Shown piece after piece: positions 25,967-36,520 of a stretch of 64,000 bases of DNA. Each line of letters opens with the position of its first letter. The first letter of the stretch is position 1. Both the position numbers and the translations under genes were made by a program. The stretch comes from Mycolicibacterium nivoides (lineage in GTDB: Bacteria > Actinomycetota > Actinomycetes > Mycobacteriales > Mycobacteriaceae): assembly GCF_003855255.1 (NCBI RefSeq), contig NZ_CP034072.1:2255238-2319237 (forward strand), read 5' to 3'. The notes below the pieces were generated by a model. That model did not search any database. It was given only the letters and a program-made list of their open reading frames with translations, and was not told the DNA's origin.

Positions 25967-27514
25967 ATGCGCCGGTGGTGGGCAGACGCGGTTTTCTACC
26001 AGGTCTATCCCCGCTCCTTCCGAGACAGCGACGGCGATGGAGTCGGTGACCTCGACGGGGTGAGCGCCGGGCTGGACTATCTGGCGGCGCTCGGCGTCGA
26101 CGCCCTGTGGCTCAACCCGGTGATGGTGTCGCCGATGGCCGACCACGGCTATGACGTCGCCGATCCGCGCGACGTCGACCCGCTGTTCGGCGGCATCGAC
26201 GCCCTTGACCGCCTGCTCGACGCCGCTCATGCCCGCGGCATCCGGGTCACCATGGACCTGGTGCCCAACCACACCAGTTCGGCGCACCCGTGGTTCGTCC
26301 AGGCCCTGGCCGACCCACGCCATCGCGACCGCTACATCTTCCGGGACGGCCGCGGCCCACACGGTGACGCGCCGCCCAACAACTGGGTGTCGGTGTTCGG
26401 CGGCCCGGCATGGACCCGCATCACCGAACCCGACGGCACACCGGGCCAGTGGTATCTGCACCTGTTCGATCCCGCTCAGCCCGACCTGAACTGGAACCAC
26501 CCCGCGGTGTTCGAGGACCTGGAGAAGACGCTGCGGTTCTGGCTCGACCGCGGGGTCGACGGGTTCCGCATCGACGTAGCCCACGGCATGGCCAAGCCAC
26601 CCGAGCTCCCCGACATGGCGGTCACCGACACCGCGCTGCTGCGCAACAGCGACGACGACCCGCGGTTCGACAACGACAGCGTGCACGACATCCACCGGTT
26701 CATCCGCACGGTGCTCGACGACTATCCGGACGCGGTGGCCGTCGGCGAGGTCTGGGTGCACGGCAACGAGCGCTTCGCCAGGTACCTGCGCCCCGACGAA
26801 CTGCACCTTGGCTTCAATTTCCGTCTGGTGCAAGCCGATTTCGACGCCCGCGAGGTTCACGACGCGATCGACAACGCGATCGCCGCGGCCAACCTCGCCG
26901 GGGCGACACCGACGTGGACGCTGTCCAACCACGACGTGGAACGCGAGGTGACCCGCTACGGCGACGGCGCCCGGGGATTGGCGCGGGCGCGGGCGATGGC
27001 GCTGGTGATGCTGGCACTGCCGGGCGCGGTATTCGTCTACAACGGCGAGGAACTCGGGCTGCCCAATGTCGATCTGCCCGACGAGGTGCTCCAGGATCCG
27101 GTGTGGGAGCGCTCCGGCCACACCGAACGCGGACGTGACGGGTGCCGGGTCCCGATGCCGTGGTCGGGCGATGCCCCGCCGTTCGGCTTCTCCTCGAGCA
27201 CCGGCACCTGGCTGCCGATGCCCGCCGAGTGGGCGCCATTGACGGTGCAGCGTCAGCAGGCCGACCCGACGTCGACGCTGGAGTTCTACCGGCGGGCCAT
27301 CCAATTGCGCTCCAGCCGCGCGGAATTCACCGGCAGCCGGATCGAGCTCAATACCGCCGACGAGGTTCTCACGTTGCGGAGCGAAGGTGGCCTGGTGTGT
27401 GTCCTCAACACCGGCGCCGAGCCGGTGCCGTTGCCGCCGGGCGAGGTGCTGCTGACCAGTGCTGAGCTGACGGACGCGCTGCTGCCCGCCGACTCCGCCG
27501 TCTGGCTGATCTAG
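25967..27514 (+). CDS. aglA: Alpha-glucosidase (GH13)
   Basis: 515 residues with a complete GH13 barrel. The nucleophile is Asp203 (Gly-Phe-Arg-Ile-Asp), the acid/base Glu261 (Val-Gly-Glu-Val) and the third carboxylate Asp323 (Ser-Asn-His-Asp). Early motif Asp-Leu-Val-Pro-Asn-His is at 97-102. The Gln-Val-Tyr-Pro-Arg-Ser-Phe start and Asp-Gly-Asp-Gly-Val-Gly-Asp calcium-like loop are typical of cytosolic oligo-alpha-glucosidases acting on maltose- or isomaltose-type sugars. A small all-beta C-terminal domain follows. It is coupled to glbO with a 1-nt gap, as in M. tuberculosis Rv2470/Rv2471. Confidence 0.92.
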   Translation: MRRWWADAVFYQVYPRSFRDSDGDGVGDLDGVSAGLDYLAALGVDALWLNPVMVSPMADHGYDVADPRDVDPLFGGIDALDRLLDAAHARGIRVTMDLVPNHTSSAHPWFVQALADPRHRDRYIFRDGRGPHGDAPPNNWVSVFGGPAWTRITEPDGTPGQWYLHLFDPAQPDLNWNHPAVFEDLEKTLRFWLDRGVDGFRIDVAHGMAKPPELPDMAVTDTALLRNSDDDPRFDNDSVHDIHRFIRTVLDDYPDAVAVGEVWVHGNERFARYLRPDELHLGFNFRLVQADFDAREVHDAIDNAIAAANLAGATPTWTLSNHDVEREVTRYGDGARGLARARAMALVMLALPGAVFVYNGEELGLPNVDLPDEVLQDPVWERSGHTERGRDGCRVPMPWSGDAPPFGFSSSTGTWLPMPAEWAPLTVQRQQADPTSTLEFYRRAIQLRSSRAEFTGSRIELNTADEVLTLRSEGGLVCVLNTGAEPVPLPPGEVLLTSAELTDALLPADSAVWLI

Positions 27515-27524
27515 AGGCGGGGCG

Positions 27525-28064
27525 TCAGCGCTGCGCCCTCAGGGCATCATCCAAGGTCGCCATCAGCCGGGCCACCGGGCTGGTACCGGCCGGCGCGGGC
27601 GGATAGCGGCGGAGAACGTCGATCAAGACCGGTGTGGCCCGTTGTCGAACTCGTTGCAGCACCATGTCCCCCGCCGCAGGATCGCCGCTGTTGATCTCGG
27701 CGATGCGGGCCACGTTCGCCGCGGCCCGCAGGATGTGGCCGACCTGATGAGCTTTCGCGATCGGGTGCAGATAGGCCGCCGAGGCGGCGTCACCGGCTGC
27801 CTGCGCGGCCAGACGCGCGGCTTCGGTATCGGCGTCTTTCGCGGCCCGGTGGGCGTCCAGCGACGCGACCCGCTGCGCCTGGGACCTGGGGGCACCGTCG
27901 ACGAACCGCCAAGCGGCGGTGATGGCGGCCCGCGGCCGAGGGTCATCTGGATGCACGCCCTCGAATACGACAAGGACCTCTTCAGCCGCCTCCGCCACGT
28001 ATCGAGCGACGACTCGCAGCTCGTCCATGGTCAGCGCGAAGTCGCCCGATGTCACGTTGCGCAC
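27525..28064 (-). CDS. Imm5-like putative immunity protein family
   Basis: 179 residues, Ala/Arg-rich and all-helical. The order Asp-Asp-Pro-Arg-Pro-Arg near residue 41, a long Ala-rich helix with repeated His/Ala, and Tyr-Leu-His-Pro-x-Ala-Lys-Ala-x-Gln-Val-x-His-Ile near 98-111 matches the family annotated as putative immunity protein (Imm5-like). No toxin gene is adjacent, so the immunity role is only a family label. GTG 28064 lies 7 nt after the upstream stop; ATG 28028 is an alternative start. Confidence 0.65.
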   Translation of the reverse strand: MRNVTSGDFALTMDELRVVARYVAEAAEEVLVVFEGVHPDDPRPRAAITAAWRFVDGAPRSQAQRVASLDAHRAAKDADTEAARLAAQAAGDAASAAYLHPIAKAHQVGHILRAAANVARIAEINSGDPAAGDMVLQRVRQRATPVLIDVLRRYPPAPAGTSPVARLMATLDDALRAQR

Positions 28065-28071
28065 CCGATGG

Positions 28072-28776
28072 TCAGCCCAGGATCAGGGCGGCGCTGTCGC
28101 GGCGGCGGTACACCGAGCCGAATCGGGCGTCGATACGCAACCACGACGGGTGTGCGCGGACCCGGACGATCTCCTGCTCGCTGACCTCATCGCCGGTCTG
28201 CGGCAGAAACCCCATCGCCGTCAACGCGAAGACGCAGCGCATCGGGATGCCGACGCTGTATTCGCCTGCACTGACCGCGATTACCTCCTGGTCGAGCAGT
28301 GAGACCGGCGGCCCGTGGGCACTGCCGTGCTCGCGAGCCAGTGCACCGCCCTGCTGGGCCAGGTCGAGCATCACCCGTGCGGGGATGTCATCGAGGTGGA
28401 CGAATCCGCCCTCCGGCGGCAGGCCACCGCGCCAGGCCGAATCCATCGGGAAGCCGGGGTCGACGTACCCGTCTGCGGCAGTAGACAATCCGGCCACCAG
28501 CGCGTCGGCTCCCGCGGACAGGTCCGACGGGCGCACCCGCCCGGCCACCACCCGGCTGGCCAGCACCTCCAAGCCGGTCGCCACCCAGGCGACGGCTGTG
28601 CCGGGCTGCTGCCCGCCGGCGCCAATCCCCCGGTCGCTGCGCTCCTGCCCACCGGTGCGCTCCCGCAGCCGCACCACCGCAGCATCGTCCAACCGCAGAG
28701 CACGGTCGAGGAACGTCGCGAGATCCTCTCGATCGCGCGGATCGTCGATCCACAGGCCGCGCTCCGAGATGGTCAT
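28072..28776 (-). CDS. Conserved hypothetical protein (Rv2474c-like)
   Basis: 234 residues with no family I recognise. It has a predicted alpha/beta composition, an N-terminal Asp/Arg-rich helix (about 10-35) and a C-terminal region with several short strands ending in a basic Tyr-Arg-Arg-Arg segment. No signal peptide or membrane helix is visible. The ATG overlaps the stop of the thioesterase gene (ATGA, 28773-28776), so it belongs to the gdh operon. Its place corresponds to Rv2474c. The conserved coupling suggests a role tied to the thioesterase or to glutamate metabolism, but that is inference. Confidence 0.7.
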   Translation of the reverse strand: MTISERGLWIDDPRDREDLATFLDRALRLDDAAVVRLRERTGGQERSDRGIGAGGQQPGTAVAWVATGLEVLASRVVAGRVRPSDLSAGADALVAGLSTAADGYVDPGFPMDSAWRGGLPPEGGFVHLDDIPARVMLDLAQQGGALAREHGSAHGPPVSLLDQEVIAVSAGEYSVGIPMRCVFALTAMGFLPQTGDEVSEQEIVRVRAHPSWLRIDARFGSVYRRRDSAALILG

Positions 28777-29180
28777 CGCAGGTGGCTCTCCAGGTAGCCG
28801 CGCTGCTCGGCCGTCAGACGTTCCAGTCGTTGCTCGGCGATGTGGACCGCGGCCAGCTGGGTCTCGCCGATCACCGACGGTTTGGAGTCGGGTGCGGCAT
28901 TCAGCGAACGCACTTCGTACCCGATCGTGAAGTCGACGGCCCGCACCCGCTTGGACCACATGGTCACCTGAAGCGGTGAGTCCACAAGCCGCAGTTGCCC
29001 TTTGTAGGAGATTCTGACATCGGCGATCAGCAGGCCGATGGTCTCGATCGTGGCGCCGAACGGCTCACGAAGGAACGGTATCCGGGCCTCTTCGAGAAGG
29101 GTCACCATGGTGGCGTGATTGATGTGCTGGTACATGTCGATGTCCGACCAGCGCACGTGCACCGGCGTTGTGAAGCTCAC
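28773..29180 (-). CDS. Hotdog-fold (4HBT) acyl-CoA thioesterase
   Basis: 135 residues. The N-terminal motif Asp-Ile-Asp-x-x-x-His-x-Asn (about residues 13-21) is the 4-hydroxybenzoyl-CoA thioesterase signature with catalytic Asp. A Leu-Glu-Glu-Ala-Arg helix follows, as in YbgC/FadM-type enzymes that hydrolyse acyl-CoAs in the cytosol. The GTG start overlaps the gdh stop by 4 nt (29177-29180) and its stop overlaps the next gene, so it is embedded in the gdh operon (Rv2475c position). Confidence 0.87.
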   Translation of the reverse strand: MSFTTPVHVRWSDIDMYQHINHATMVTLLEEARIPFLREPFGATIETIGLLIADVRISYKGQLRLVDSPLQVTMWSKRVRAVDFTIGYEVRSLNAAPDSKPSVIGETQLAAVHIAEQRLERLTAEQRGYLESHLR

Positions 29181-32100
29181 GCAGTTGTTCCCGTTCCACT
29201 CGTTCGTGTCATGCTGCGGATCTGCCGCGCCGCCACAGACAGCGTTGCCAGATCCTGCTCACCATCTTGGTATATCTCGGTCAGCGTGCGGCGGGCGCGG
29301 GTCACCCGGGAGCTGTTGGTCAGCTCCCACTCGGCGATCTTCTCCTCGCCGGTCTCGTCGGGTTCACCGACGGCGAGCACGTCGAAGCACAGGGCCCGAA
29401 GCGAACCGTAGATGTCGTCGCGAATCGCCAACCGCGCCAAGGAATGCCACCGGTCGTCGCGGCCCAGCTGGGACACCGCGGTGAGCAGCCCATCGGCACC
29501 GAGGCGATCCATCAGCGCGAAGTAGGTGTCGGCCACCTCGGCGGGTTCTCGGTCGACGATGTCGGAGATGTCGATCACGTCGAGCAGGCTGTACTGGTAC
29601 AGCCCGGTCGCCACGGCATACGCCAGTTCGTCGGACACCCCCTGCGCGGAGAACTCCCCGGCCTCTTTCTCGACGATGGCCTTGTCGTCACCGCGCAGCC
29701 ATTGCGGCATGTGCGGGCGCAGGGCGGACACCTTCGCGGCGAACCGGTTGATCTCGGCACCGACCGCCAGCGGCTGCGGACGGTAGTTGAGCAGCCAGCG
29801 CCCGGCCCGATCGACCAGCCGGCGCAGATCCAGCGTCATCCGGTCGGTCACGAACACCGGGACCCCTTCGTCACCGGCTGCCCGGATCTCGCGCCACACC
29901 TTGCCGATCCCGAAGATGGCGTCGGTGGCGACGTAGCTGCGCACCGCGTCGACCGGGCCGACCCCGACATCCTCGGTGATGCGGTACGCGTAGCTGATCC
30001 CGCTGGTGTCGACGAGATCGTTGACCAGCATGGTGGTGACGATCTCCCGGCGCAGCTGGTGCGACCGGATCTCGCTGGTGAACTGCTTCCGCAGCTTCTC
30101 CGGGAAGTACCGCGGCAGCCGGGAGGCGAACACCTCCTGCTCGGGTAGGTCACTGGCCAGCACGTCATCCTTGAGATTGAGCTTGACGTGTGCCATCAGT
30201 GTCGCCAATTCCGGTGAGGTCAAACCGATTCCGGCGTCGACGCGGCGCTTGACCTCCTTCTCCGAGGGCAACGCCTCCAGCTCACGGTTGAGACCGCGGT
30301 TGGCGACGAACTCCTTGATCATCCGGGCGTGGACCGAGAGCATGCTCGCGGCGTTGGCCCGGCTGGTGCCCATCAGGTCGTTCTGATCCTTGTTGTCGGT
30401 CAGCACCAGGGCACCGACCTCGTCGGTCATCGACAACAACAACTCTGTGCGTTCGGCGGGACTCACCTTGCCCGCGGTGACCAGCGAGTCGATCAGGATC
30501 TTGATGTTGACCTCGTGGTCGGAGCAGTCCACACCCGCGGAGTTGTCCAGCGCATCGGTGTTGATCCGGCCGCCGGCCAGGTCGAATTCGATGCGCCCCA
30601 GGGACGTCACACCAAGGTTGCCGCCTTCGCCGATGACCTTGGCCCGCACCTCGTTTCCGCACACCCGGATCTGGTCGTTGGCGCGATCACCGACGTCGGC
30701 CTCGGTCTCGGCCTTGACGTAGGTGCCGATCCCGCCGTTCCACAGCAGGTCCACGGGCGCCTTGAGGATGGCCTTCATCAGGGCGGGCGGCGTGAGTTCC
30801 TCTATGTCACCGTCGATCCCGAGCGCCGCGCGGGCCTGCGGGCTGATCGGGATGGACTTCTGCTGACGGCTGAAGACACCGCCGCCTTCGCTGATCAGCT
30901 TGGCGTCGTAGTCCTCCCAGCTGGACCGCGGCAGCTCGAACAGGCGCTTGCGTTCCACCCACGACACCGCCGCGTCGGGGTTGGGATCGACGAAGATGTG
31001 CCGATGGTCGAAGGCGGCGATGAGCCGGATGTGCTTCGAGAGCAGCATGCCGTTGCCGAACACATCGCCGCTCATGTCGCCGACGCCGACGACGGTGAAG
31101 TCTTGGCTCTGGGTGTCCACCCCCATCTCCCGGAAGTGCCGCTTCACCGACTCCCACGCGCCCTTGGCGGTGATACCCATGGCCTTGTGGTCGTAGCCGA
31201 TGGAACCGCCCGAGGCGAACGCGTCGCCCAGCCAGAACCCGTAGGACTTGGCGACCTCGTTGGCGATGTCGGAGAACGTGGCCGTGCCCTTGTCGGCCGC
31301 GACCACCAGATAGGCGTCCTCCCCGTCACGCCGCACCACGTCCGGTGGGGTGACGACGGCACCGGTTCCCTTGTCGACGTTGTCGGTCACGTCGAGCAGT
31401 CCGGAGATGAAAAGTTGGTAGCACGCAACGCCTTCGGCGCGGGTCGCCTCGCGGTCGACGGCGGCATCGCCGGTGGGCTCGGGCGGTCGTTTGACCACGA
31501 ACCCGCCCTTGGCGCCGACGGGCACGATGACCGCGTTCTTCACCGCCTGGGCCTTGACGAGACCGAGGATCTCGGTGCGGAAGTCCTCACGGCGATCCGA
31601 CCAGCGCAACCCGCCGCGGGCCACGAACCCGAACCGCAGGTGCACGCCCTCCACCCGGGGTGAGTACACGAAGATCTCGAATTTTGGCCGCGGCAAAGGC
31701 AGCTCGTTGATCAGGCCGGGGTTCAGCTTCATCGCCACCACGCCGCGTTGGCGCGCCGAATCCGGCTGCTGCACAAAATAGTTGGTCCGCAGCGTGGCCT
31801 GGATCAGGGTGGCGAACGCGCGCAGCACCCGGTCGGTGTCCAGGCTCACCAGGGCGTCGATGTCGGCGGCGACGGCAGCCGCCGCCCCCTGGGCATCCCG
31901 GGCGCCCGCGGTGTCCTCGGACGGGTCGAACAGCGCCTCGAACAGTTGCACCAATGACCGTGTGGTGTGTGGGTTCTCGTTGACCACCGACTCGATGTGC
32001 GACTGGCTGTACGGAAAACCCGCCTGGCGCAGGTACTTCGCGTAGGCGCGCAGAATGACCACCTGCTGCCAGGTCAGGTCGGCACGCAACACCAGTTCGT

Positions 32101-34030
32101 TGAACCGGTCCACCTCGACCCACCCGTGCCAGATGGCGGTCACCGCGTCGGCGAATCGCTGGGCGGTGGCCTCACGCGATGCCGCGTCGGGCGCCTCGGG
32201 GATGCTGCGCTGCCGGGCGACCTTGAACTGATAGATCCAGACCGGCAGCCCGTCGGCCCGGCGCACGGTGTACGGACGCTCCTCGAGCACCACCACACCC
32301 ATCGACTGCAGCATCGGCAGCAACTCGCTCAGCGAGGCCGACTGTCCCCCGAGGTACCAGGTGAGCTGAGCCAGCCCGTCATCCCCACCCTCGTCGAACA
32401 CCAGCTTGACCGAATTGTCCTGCAGCCCTTCGATGATCGCGATATCGGCGATGGCATCGGCCGGGGCGACAGCTTGCTTGTAGTCTTCCGGGAACGCGGT
32501 CGCATAGTGCTCGACGGCGGCGGGGCTGAGCGCCGCGTGCGCCGCGGCGCTGGTCATGCGATCACCCCAGTTGCGGGTGGCCTCGGTCAGCAGGTTCTGG
32601 ATCCGGTTCTCGTTCTCCGTGGAGGTGTCCACGGTGTGCGAGGCCTTGCCGTCGGGCAGCCGGACCGTGAAATGAACCACTGCCCACGGTGATTCACTCA
32701 CCCTGGCCGAGTAGTCGATGCTCTCACCGCCGAGCTCGCGCACGAGGATGTCCTGCATCTCCAGCCGTACCGCGGTGGTGTAGCGGTCTCGGGGCAGGTA
32801 CACCAGGCAGGACACGAAGTGCGCCAGTTGATCCGCGCGCAGGAACAGCAGGGTGCGGCGACGTGACCCCAGATCCACCACGGTCAGCGCCATGTCCAGC
32901 AGCTGCTTGGAGCTCAGCGCGAACAGTTCGGGGCGCGGGATGGTCTGGACGATGTCACGCAGCAGCTGCCCGGGATGACTGGGATCGCGGCGGGCCATGG
33001 CCAGCGCCTCCTCGACGCGCCTCGAGATCAACGGGATCTCCAGCACGTTGGCGTTCATCGCGGCCACGGTGAACAGGCCCACAAAACGATGCTCTGTAGC
33101 GGTGACATCACGGCTCGCGCCACTCTCGCGTACGACGACGATGTACGGGTTGGCGCCGTAACGGACATAACTCGGCATCGTGGCCTGCGCCAGCACCATC
33201 AGGTCGTCGGCGGCAGTCAGCGGCGGGAGCACATCGTCGCGTAGCTTGAGCACACCGAGCCGGCTCGCCGGGTCGACCAGGGCCTGCCCATCGCTGATCG
33301 CGCACTGCTGGTACCCCAGCAGCACGAAGTGTCCATCGGACAGCCAGCGCAGCAGAGCGGCCACGTCCCTGCGATCGGCGTTGGGAAACCGGCCCTCCGC
33401 ATCGGTGGCCACGTCGTTGGCCAGGGCATGCAGAGCGGCGCCCATGGCCGCGGAATCCAGCCCGATCTGACGGGCCTCGGCGAGGACACCGGGCACCAGC
33501 CCGACCACCTCGGTGAGCGCCGGACCCTCGGCCGCCCCGCTGACCGGGACCAGGATCCAGCACTCATCGACCCCGTCACCCCCGGTCGCCTCGGCAGCGG
33601 GCTGGAAATCCAGCAGCACACCGTTGGCGTCGCGGCGCACCCGGAAGACCGGGTTCATGATGGCCGGGTAGGCGATGCCGTGGCGGTGCAACAACACCGT
33701 CACCGAATCCACCAGCATCGCCGCCTGCTCGGTGACGATCTGCAGGGCCGGGCCGGAGTCGGCGTCCCCCGGATAGACCATGACCTTGGTTTCGCCCGGC
33801 GCCCGTTGGCCGGCCAGCGCGTAGTGGGCGGCCAACGTGGCATCGGAGACCAGGCGCTCGGCCACTGCGGTCTGAGGACCGGTCGCCGCGACTCCCGGCG
33901 CATCAGCCTGCGGAGCCCGGTAGGTGGACAGGAAAGCCACCGCGAGCCGGTGGATCACCTCAGGCGGTGCCTGCGAGCGATCCCGGTCGCTAATTCCCTG
34001 TCCCCGAAGAGCTCCCGGTTCGGCCGTCAT
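29177..34030 (-). CDS. gdh: NAD+-specific glutamate dehydrogenase, 180-kDa class
   Basis: 1617 residues, the size of the large L-GDH180 class. It oxidatively deaminates glutamate to 2-oxoglutarate. N-terminal ACT-like and helical regulatory regions (about 1-700) precede the catalytic dehydrogenase core. The core includes Pro-Val-Gly-Ala-Lys-Gly-Gly with the substrate Lys near residue 841 and the [11 protein letters not shown] motif of the nucleotide-binding part. In mycobacteria this enzyme is inhibited by the FHA protein GarA. ATG 34030, preceded by AGGGAG, is preferred to GTG 34039. It heads the operon with the thioesterase and two small genes. Confidence 0.95.
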   Translation of the reverse strand: MTAEPGALRGQGISDRDRSQAPPEVIHRLAVAFLSTYRAPQADAPGVAATGPQTAVAERLVSDATLAAHYALAGQRAPGETKVMVYPGDADSGPALQIVTEQAAMLVDSVTVLLHRHGIAYPAIMNPVFRVRRDANGVLLDFQPAAEATGGDGVDECWILVPVSGAAEGPALTEVVGLVPGVLAEARQIGLDSAAMGAALHALANDVATDAEGRFPNADRRDVAALLRWLSDGHFVLLGYQQCAISDGQALVDPASRLGVLKLRDDVLPPLTAADDLMVLAQATMPSYVRYGANPYIVVVRESGASRDVTATEHRFVGLFTVAAMNANVLEIPLISRRVEEALAMARRDPSHPGQLLRDIVQTIPRPELFALSSKQLLDMALTVVDLGSRRRTLLFLRADQLAHFVSCLVYLPRDRYTTAVRLEMQDILVRELGGESIDYSARVSESPWAVVHFTVRLPDGKASHTVDTSTENENRIQNLLTEATRNWGDRMTSAAAHAALSPAAVEHYATAFPEDYKQAVAPADAIADIAIIEGLQDNSVKLVFDEGGDDGLAQLTWYLGGQSASLSELLPMLQSMGVVVLEERPYTVRRADGLPVWIYQFKVARQRSIPEAPDAASREATAQRFADAVTAIWHGWVEVDRFNELVLRADLTWQQVVILRAYAKYLRQAGFPYSQSHIESVVNENPHTTRSLVQLFEALFDPSEDTAGARDAQGAAAAVAADIDALVSLDTDRVLRAFATLIQATLRTNYFVQQPDSARQRGVVAMKLNPGLINELPLPRPKFEIFVYSPRVEGVHLRFGFVARGGLRWSDRREDFRTEILGLVKAQAVKNAVIVPVGAKGGFVVKRPPEPTGDAAVDREATRAEGVACYQLFISGLLDVTDNVDKGTGAVVTPPDVVRRDGEDAYLVVAADKGTATFSDIANEVAKSYGFWLGDAFASGGSIGYDHKAMGITAKGAWESVKRHFREMGVDTQSQDFTVVGVGDMSGDVFGNGMLLSKHIRLIAAFDHRHIFVDPNPDAAVSWVERKRLFELPRSSWEDYDAKLISEGGGVFSRQQKSIPISPQARAALGIDGDIEELTPPALMKAILKAPVDLLWNGGIGTYVKAETEADVGDRANDQIRVCGNEVRAKVIGEGGNLGVTSLGRIEFDLAGGRINTDALDNSAGVDCSDHEVNIKILIDSLVTAGKVSPAERTELLLSMTDEVGALVLTDNKDQNDLMGTSRANAASMLSVHARMIKEFVANRGLNRELEALPSEKEVKRRVDAGIGLTSPELATLMAHVKLNLKDDVLASDLPEQEVFASRLPRYFPEKLRKQFTSEIRSHQLRREIVTTMLVNDLVDTSGISYAYRITEDVGVGPVDAVRSYVATDAIFGIGKVWREIRAAGDEGVPVFVTDRMTLDLRRLVDRAGRWLLNYRPQPLAVGAEINRFAAKVSALRPHMPQWLRGDDKAIVEKEAGEFSAQGVSDELAYAVATGLYQYSLLDVIDISDIVDREPAEVADTYFALMDRLGADGLLTAVSQLGRDDRWHSLARLAIRDDIYGSLRALCFDVLAVGEPDETGEEKIAEWELTNSSRVTRARRTLTEIYQDGEQDLATLSVAARQIRSMTRTSGTGTTA

Positions 34031-34129
34031 ACGGATCACTCCCTACTCACGCCCATACACCGGCATTGGTGCATAGCTGCGACATTAGTAGCGCCACCGA
34101 GCCCGCTGCGCCGTTTATCCCGTCACGGC

Positions 34130-35803
<1,674 letters not shown>

Positions 35804-35840
35804 GCCGTGATGTGCCTTTCTGAAACTCTTCGGGAATGTC

Positions 35841-35894
35841 GGATGGGCGCTTGCGCGAAGGGTTGCGTCAAGCCCAACTCACTCGCGCCCATCC
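35841..35894. promoter_or_regulatory. Inverted repeat in the ssb-ettA gap
   Basis: GGATGGGCGC (35841-35850) and GCGCCCATCC (35885-35894) are perfect 10-bp arms enclosing 34 nt. On the minus strand it lies after the SSB stop (35914) and about 40 nt before the ettA start (35803). It could be an intercistronic terminator or a leader hairpin affecting ettA translation. No T-tract follows. Confidence 0.45.
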
Positions 35895-35913
35895 TAGGCG
35901 TGGCCGAATGTGG

Positions 35914-36363
35914 CTAGGCCGACAGTGGCAGGTCGCCCTCGTCGGGCTCGGCTTCGGGCGCGTCGCCGGCGACGGGTTCGGGCTCGAGTACCGGGCCGGC
36001 CGACGGCTTCGGCAACGGCGCGACCTTGGCTGTGCACCGGGACAGATCGGGCCCGACCGCGGTCGCCCGCACCTCCACCGAGGACCGGCGCACACCCTCC
36101 TTGTCTTCGTACTCATCGGTGTGGACATGCCCGACCACGATCACGGCGTCCCCCTTCATCAGAGAGGCGCTGGTGCCGGTGGCGAGATTTCCCCAGCAGT
36201 TGACCGTGACGTAGAGCGAGTTCCCGTGCTCCCAGTTGCCGTCGGGCGTGCGGCGCCGCGAATTGCTGGCCACCCGGAACTTGTACAGCTCCTGATCGCC
36301 GAATCGCCGCCGGACGGGGTCGGTGATGATGTTGCCCACGATCGTGAACGGGGTCTCGAACAT
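35914..36363 (-). CDS. ssbB: Second single-stranded DNA-binding protein (SsbB-type)
   Basis: 149 residues. An OB-fold SSB domain covers residues 1-115, opening Met-Phe-Glu-Thr-Pro-Phe-Thr-Ile-Val-Gly-Asn and containing the Asn-x-Arg-Arg and Val-x-x-Trp-Gly motifs. The C-terminal tail is Pro/Glu-rich and acidic. It ends Leu-Pro-Leu-Ser-Ala, not the Asp-Asp-Asp-Ile-Pro-Phe type tip of the major replicative SSB, so it likely does not recruit the usual SSB partners. This is the Rv2478c/SSBb-type paralogue linked to stress and repair. ATG 36363 follows AAAGGAA; an in-frame start at 36429 lacks support. Confidence 0.87.
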   Translation of the reverse strand: MFETPFTIVGNIITDPVRRRFGDQELYKFRVASNSRRRTPDGNWEHGNSLYVTVNCWGNLATGTSASLMKGDAVIVVGHVHTDEYEDKEGVRRSSVEVRATAVGPDLSRCTAKVAPLPKPSAGPVLEPEPVAGDAPEAEPDEGDLPLSA

Positions 36364-36422
36364 TTCTGGTTCCTTTCGCTTCATCGATGCGGCGGCCGGA
36401 GGTGAAGCGTCGACCGCCTTAC

Positions 36423-36436
36423 CCGTCAATTGACGG
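36423..36436. promoter_or_regulatory. 14-bp perfect palindrome upstream of ssbB
   Basis: CCGTCAATTGACGG is a perfect palindrome 60 bp upstream of the ssbB start, in the intergenic gap to the CopD-CtaG gene. Position and symmetry suggest an operator in the ssbB promoter. It does not match the mycobacterial LexA box I know. Confidence 0.35.
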
Positions 36437-36465
36437 TCGACGCCCCGACATCAGGACGCCCGACG

Positions 36466-36487
36466 CAGCCGACGAACCCGTCGGCTG
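36466..36487. terminator. GC-rich hairpin after the CopD-CtaG gene
   Basis: CAGCCGACG and CGTCGGCTG form a perfect 9-bp stem with a 4-nt AACC loop, 34 nt beyond the stop of the CopD-CtaG gene on the minus strand. There is no U-tract, as is common for mycobacterial terminators. Confidence 0.5.
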
Positions 36488-36520
36488 GGGATGAAACGCA
36501 GGCTGGGGATAACTCCGGAG

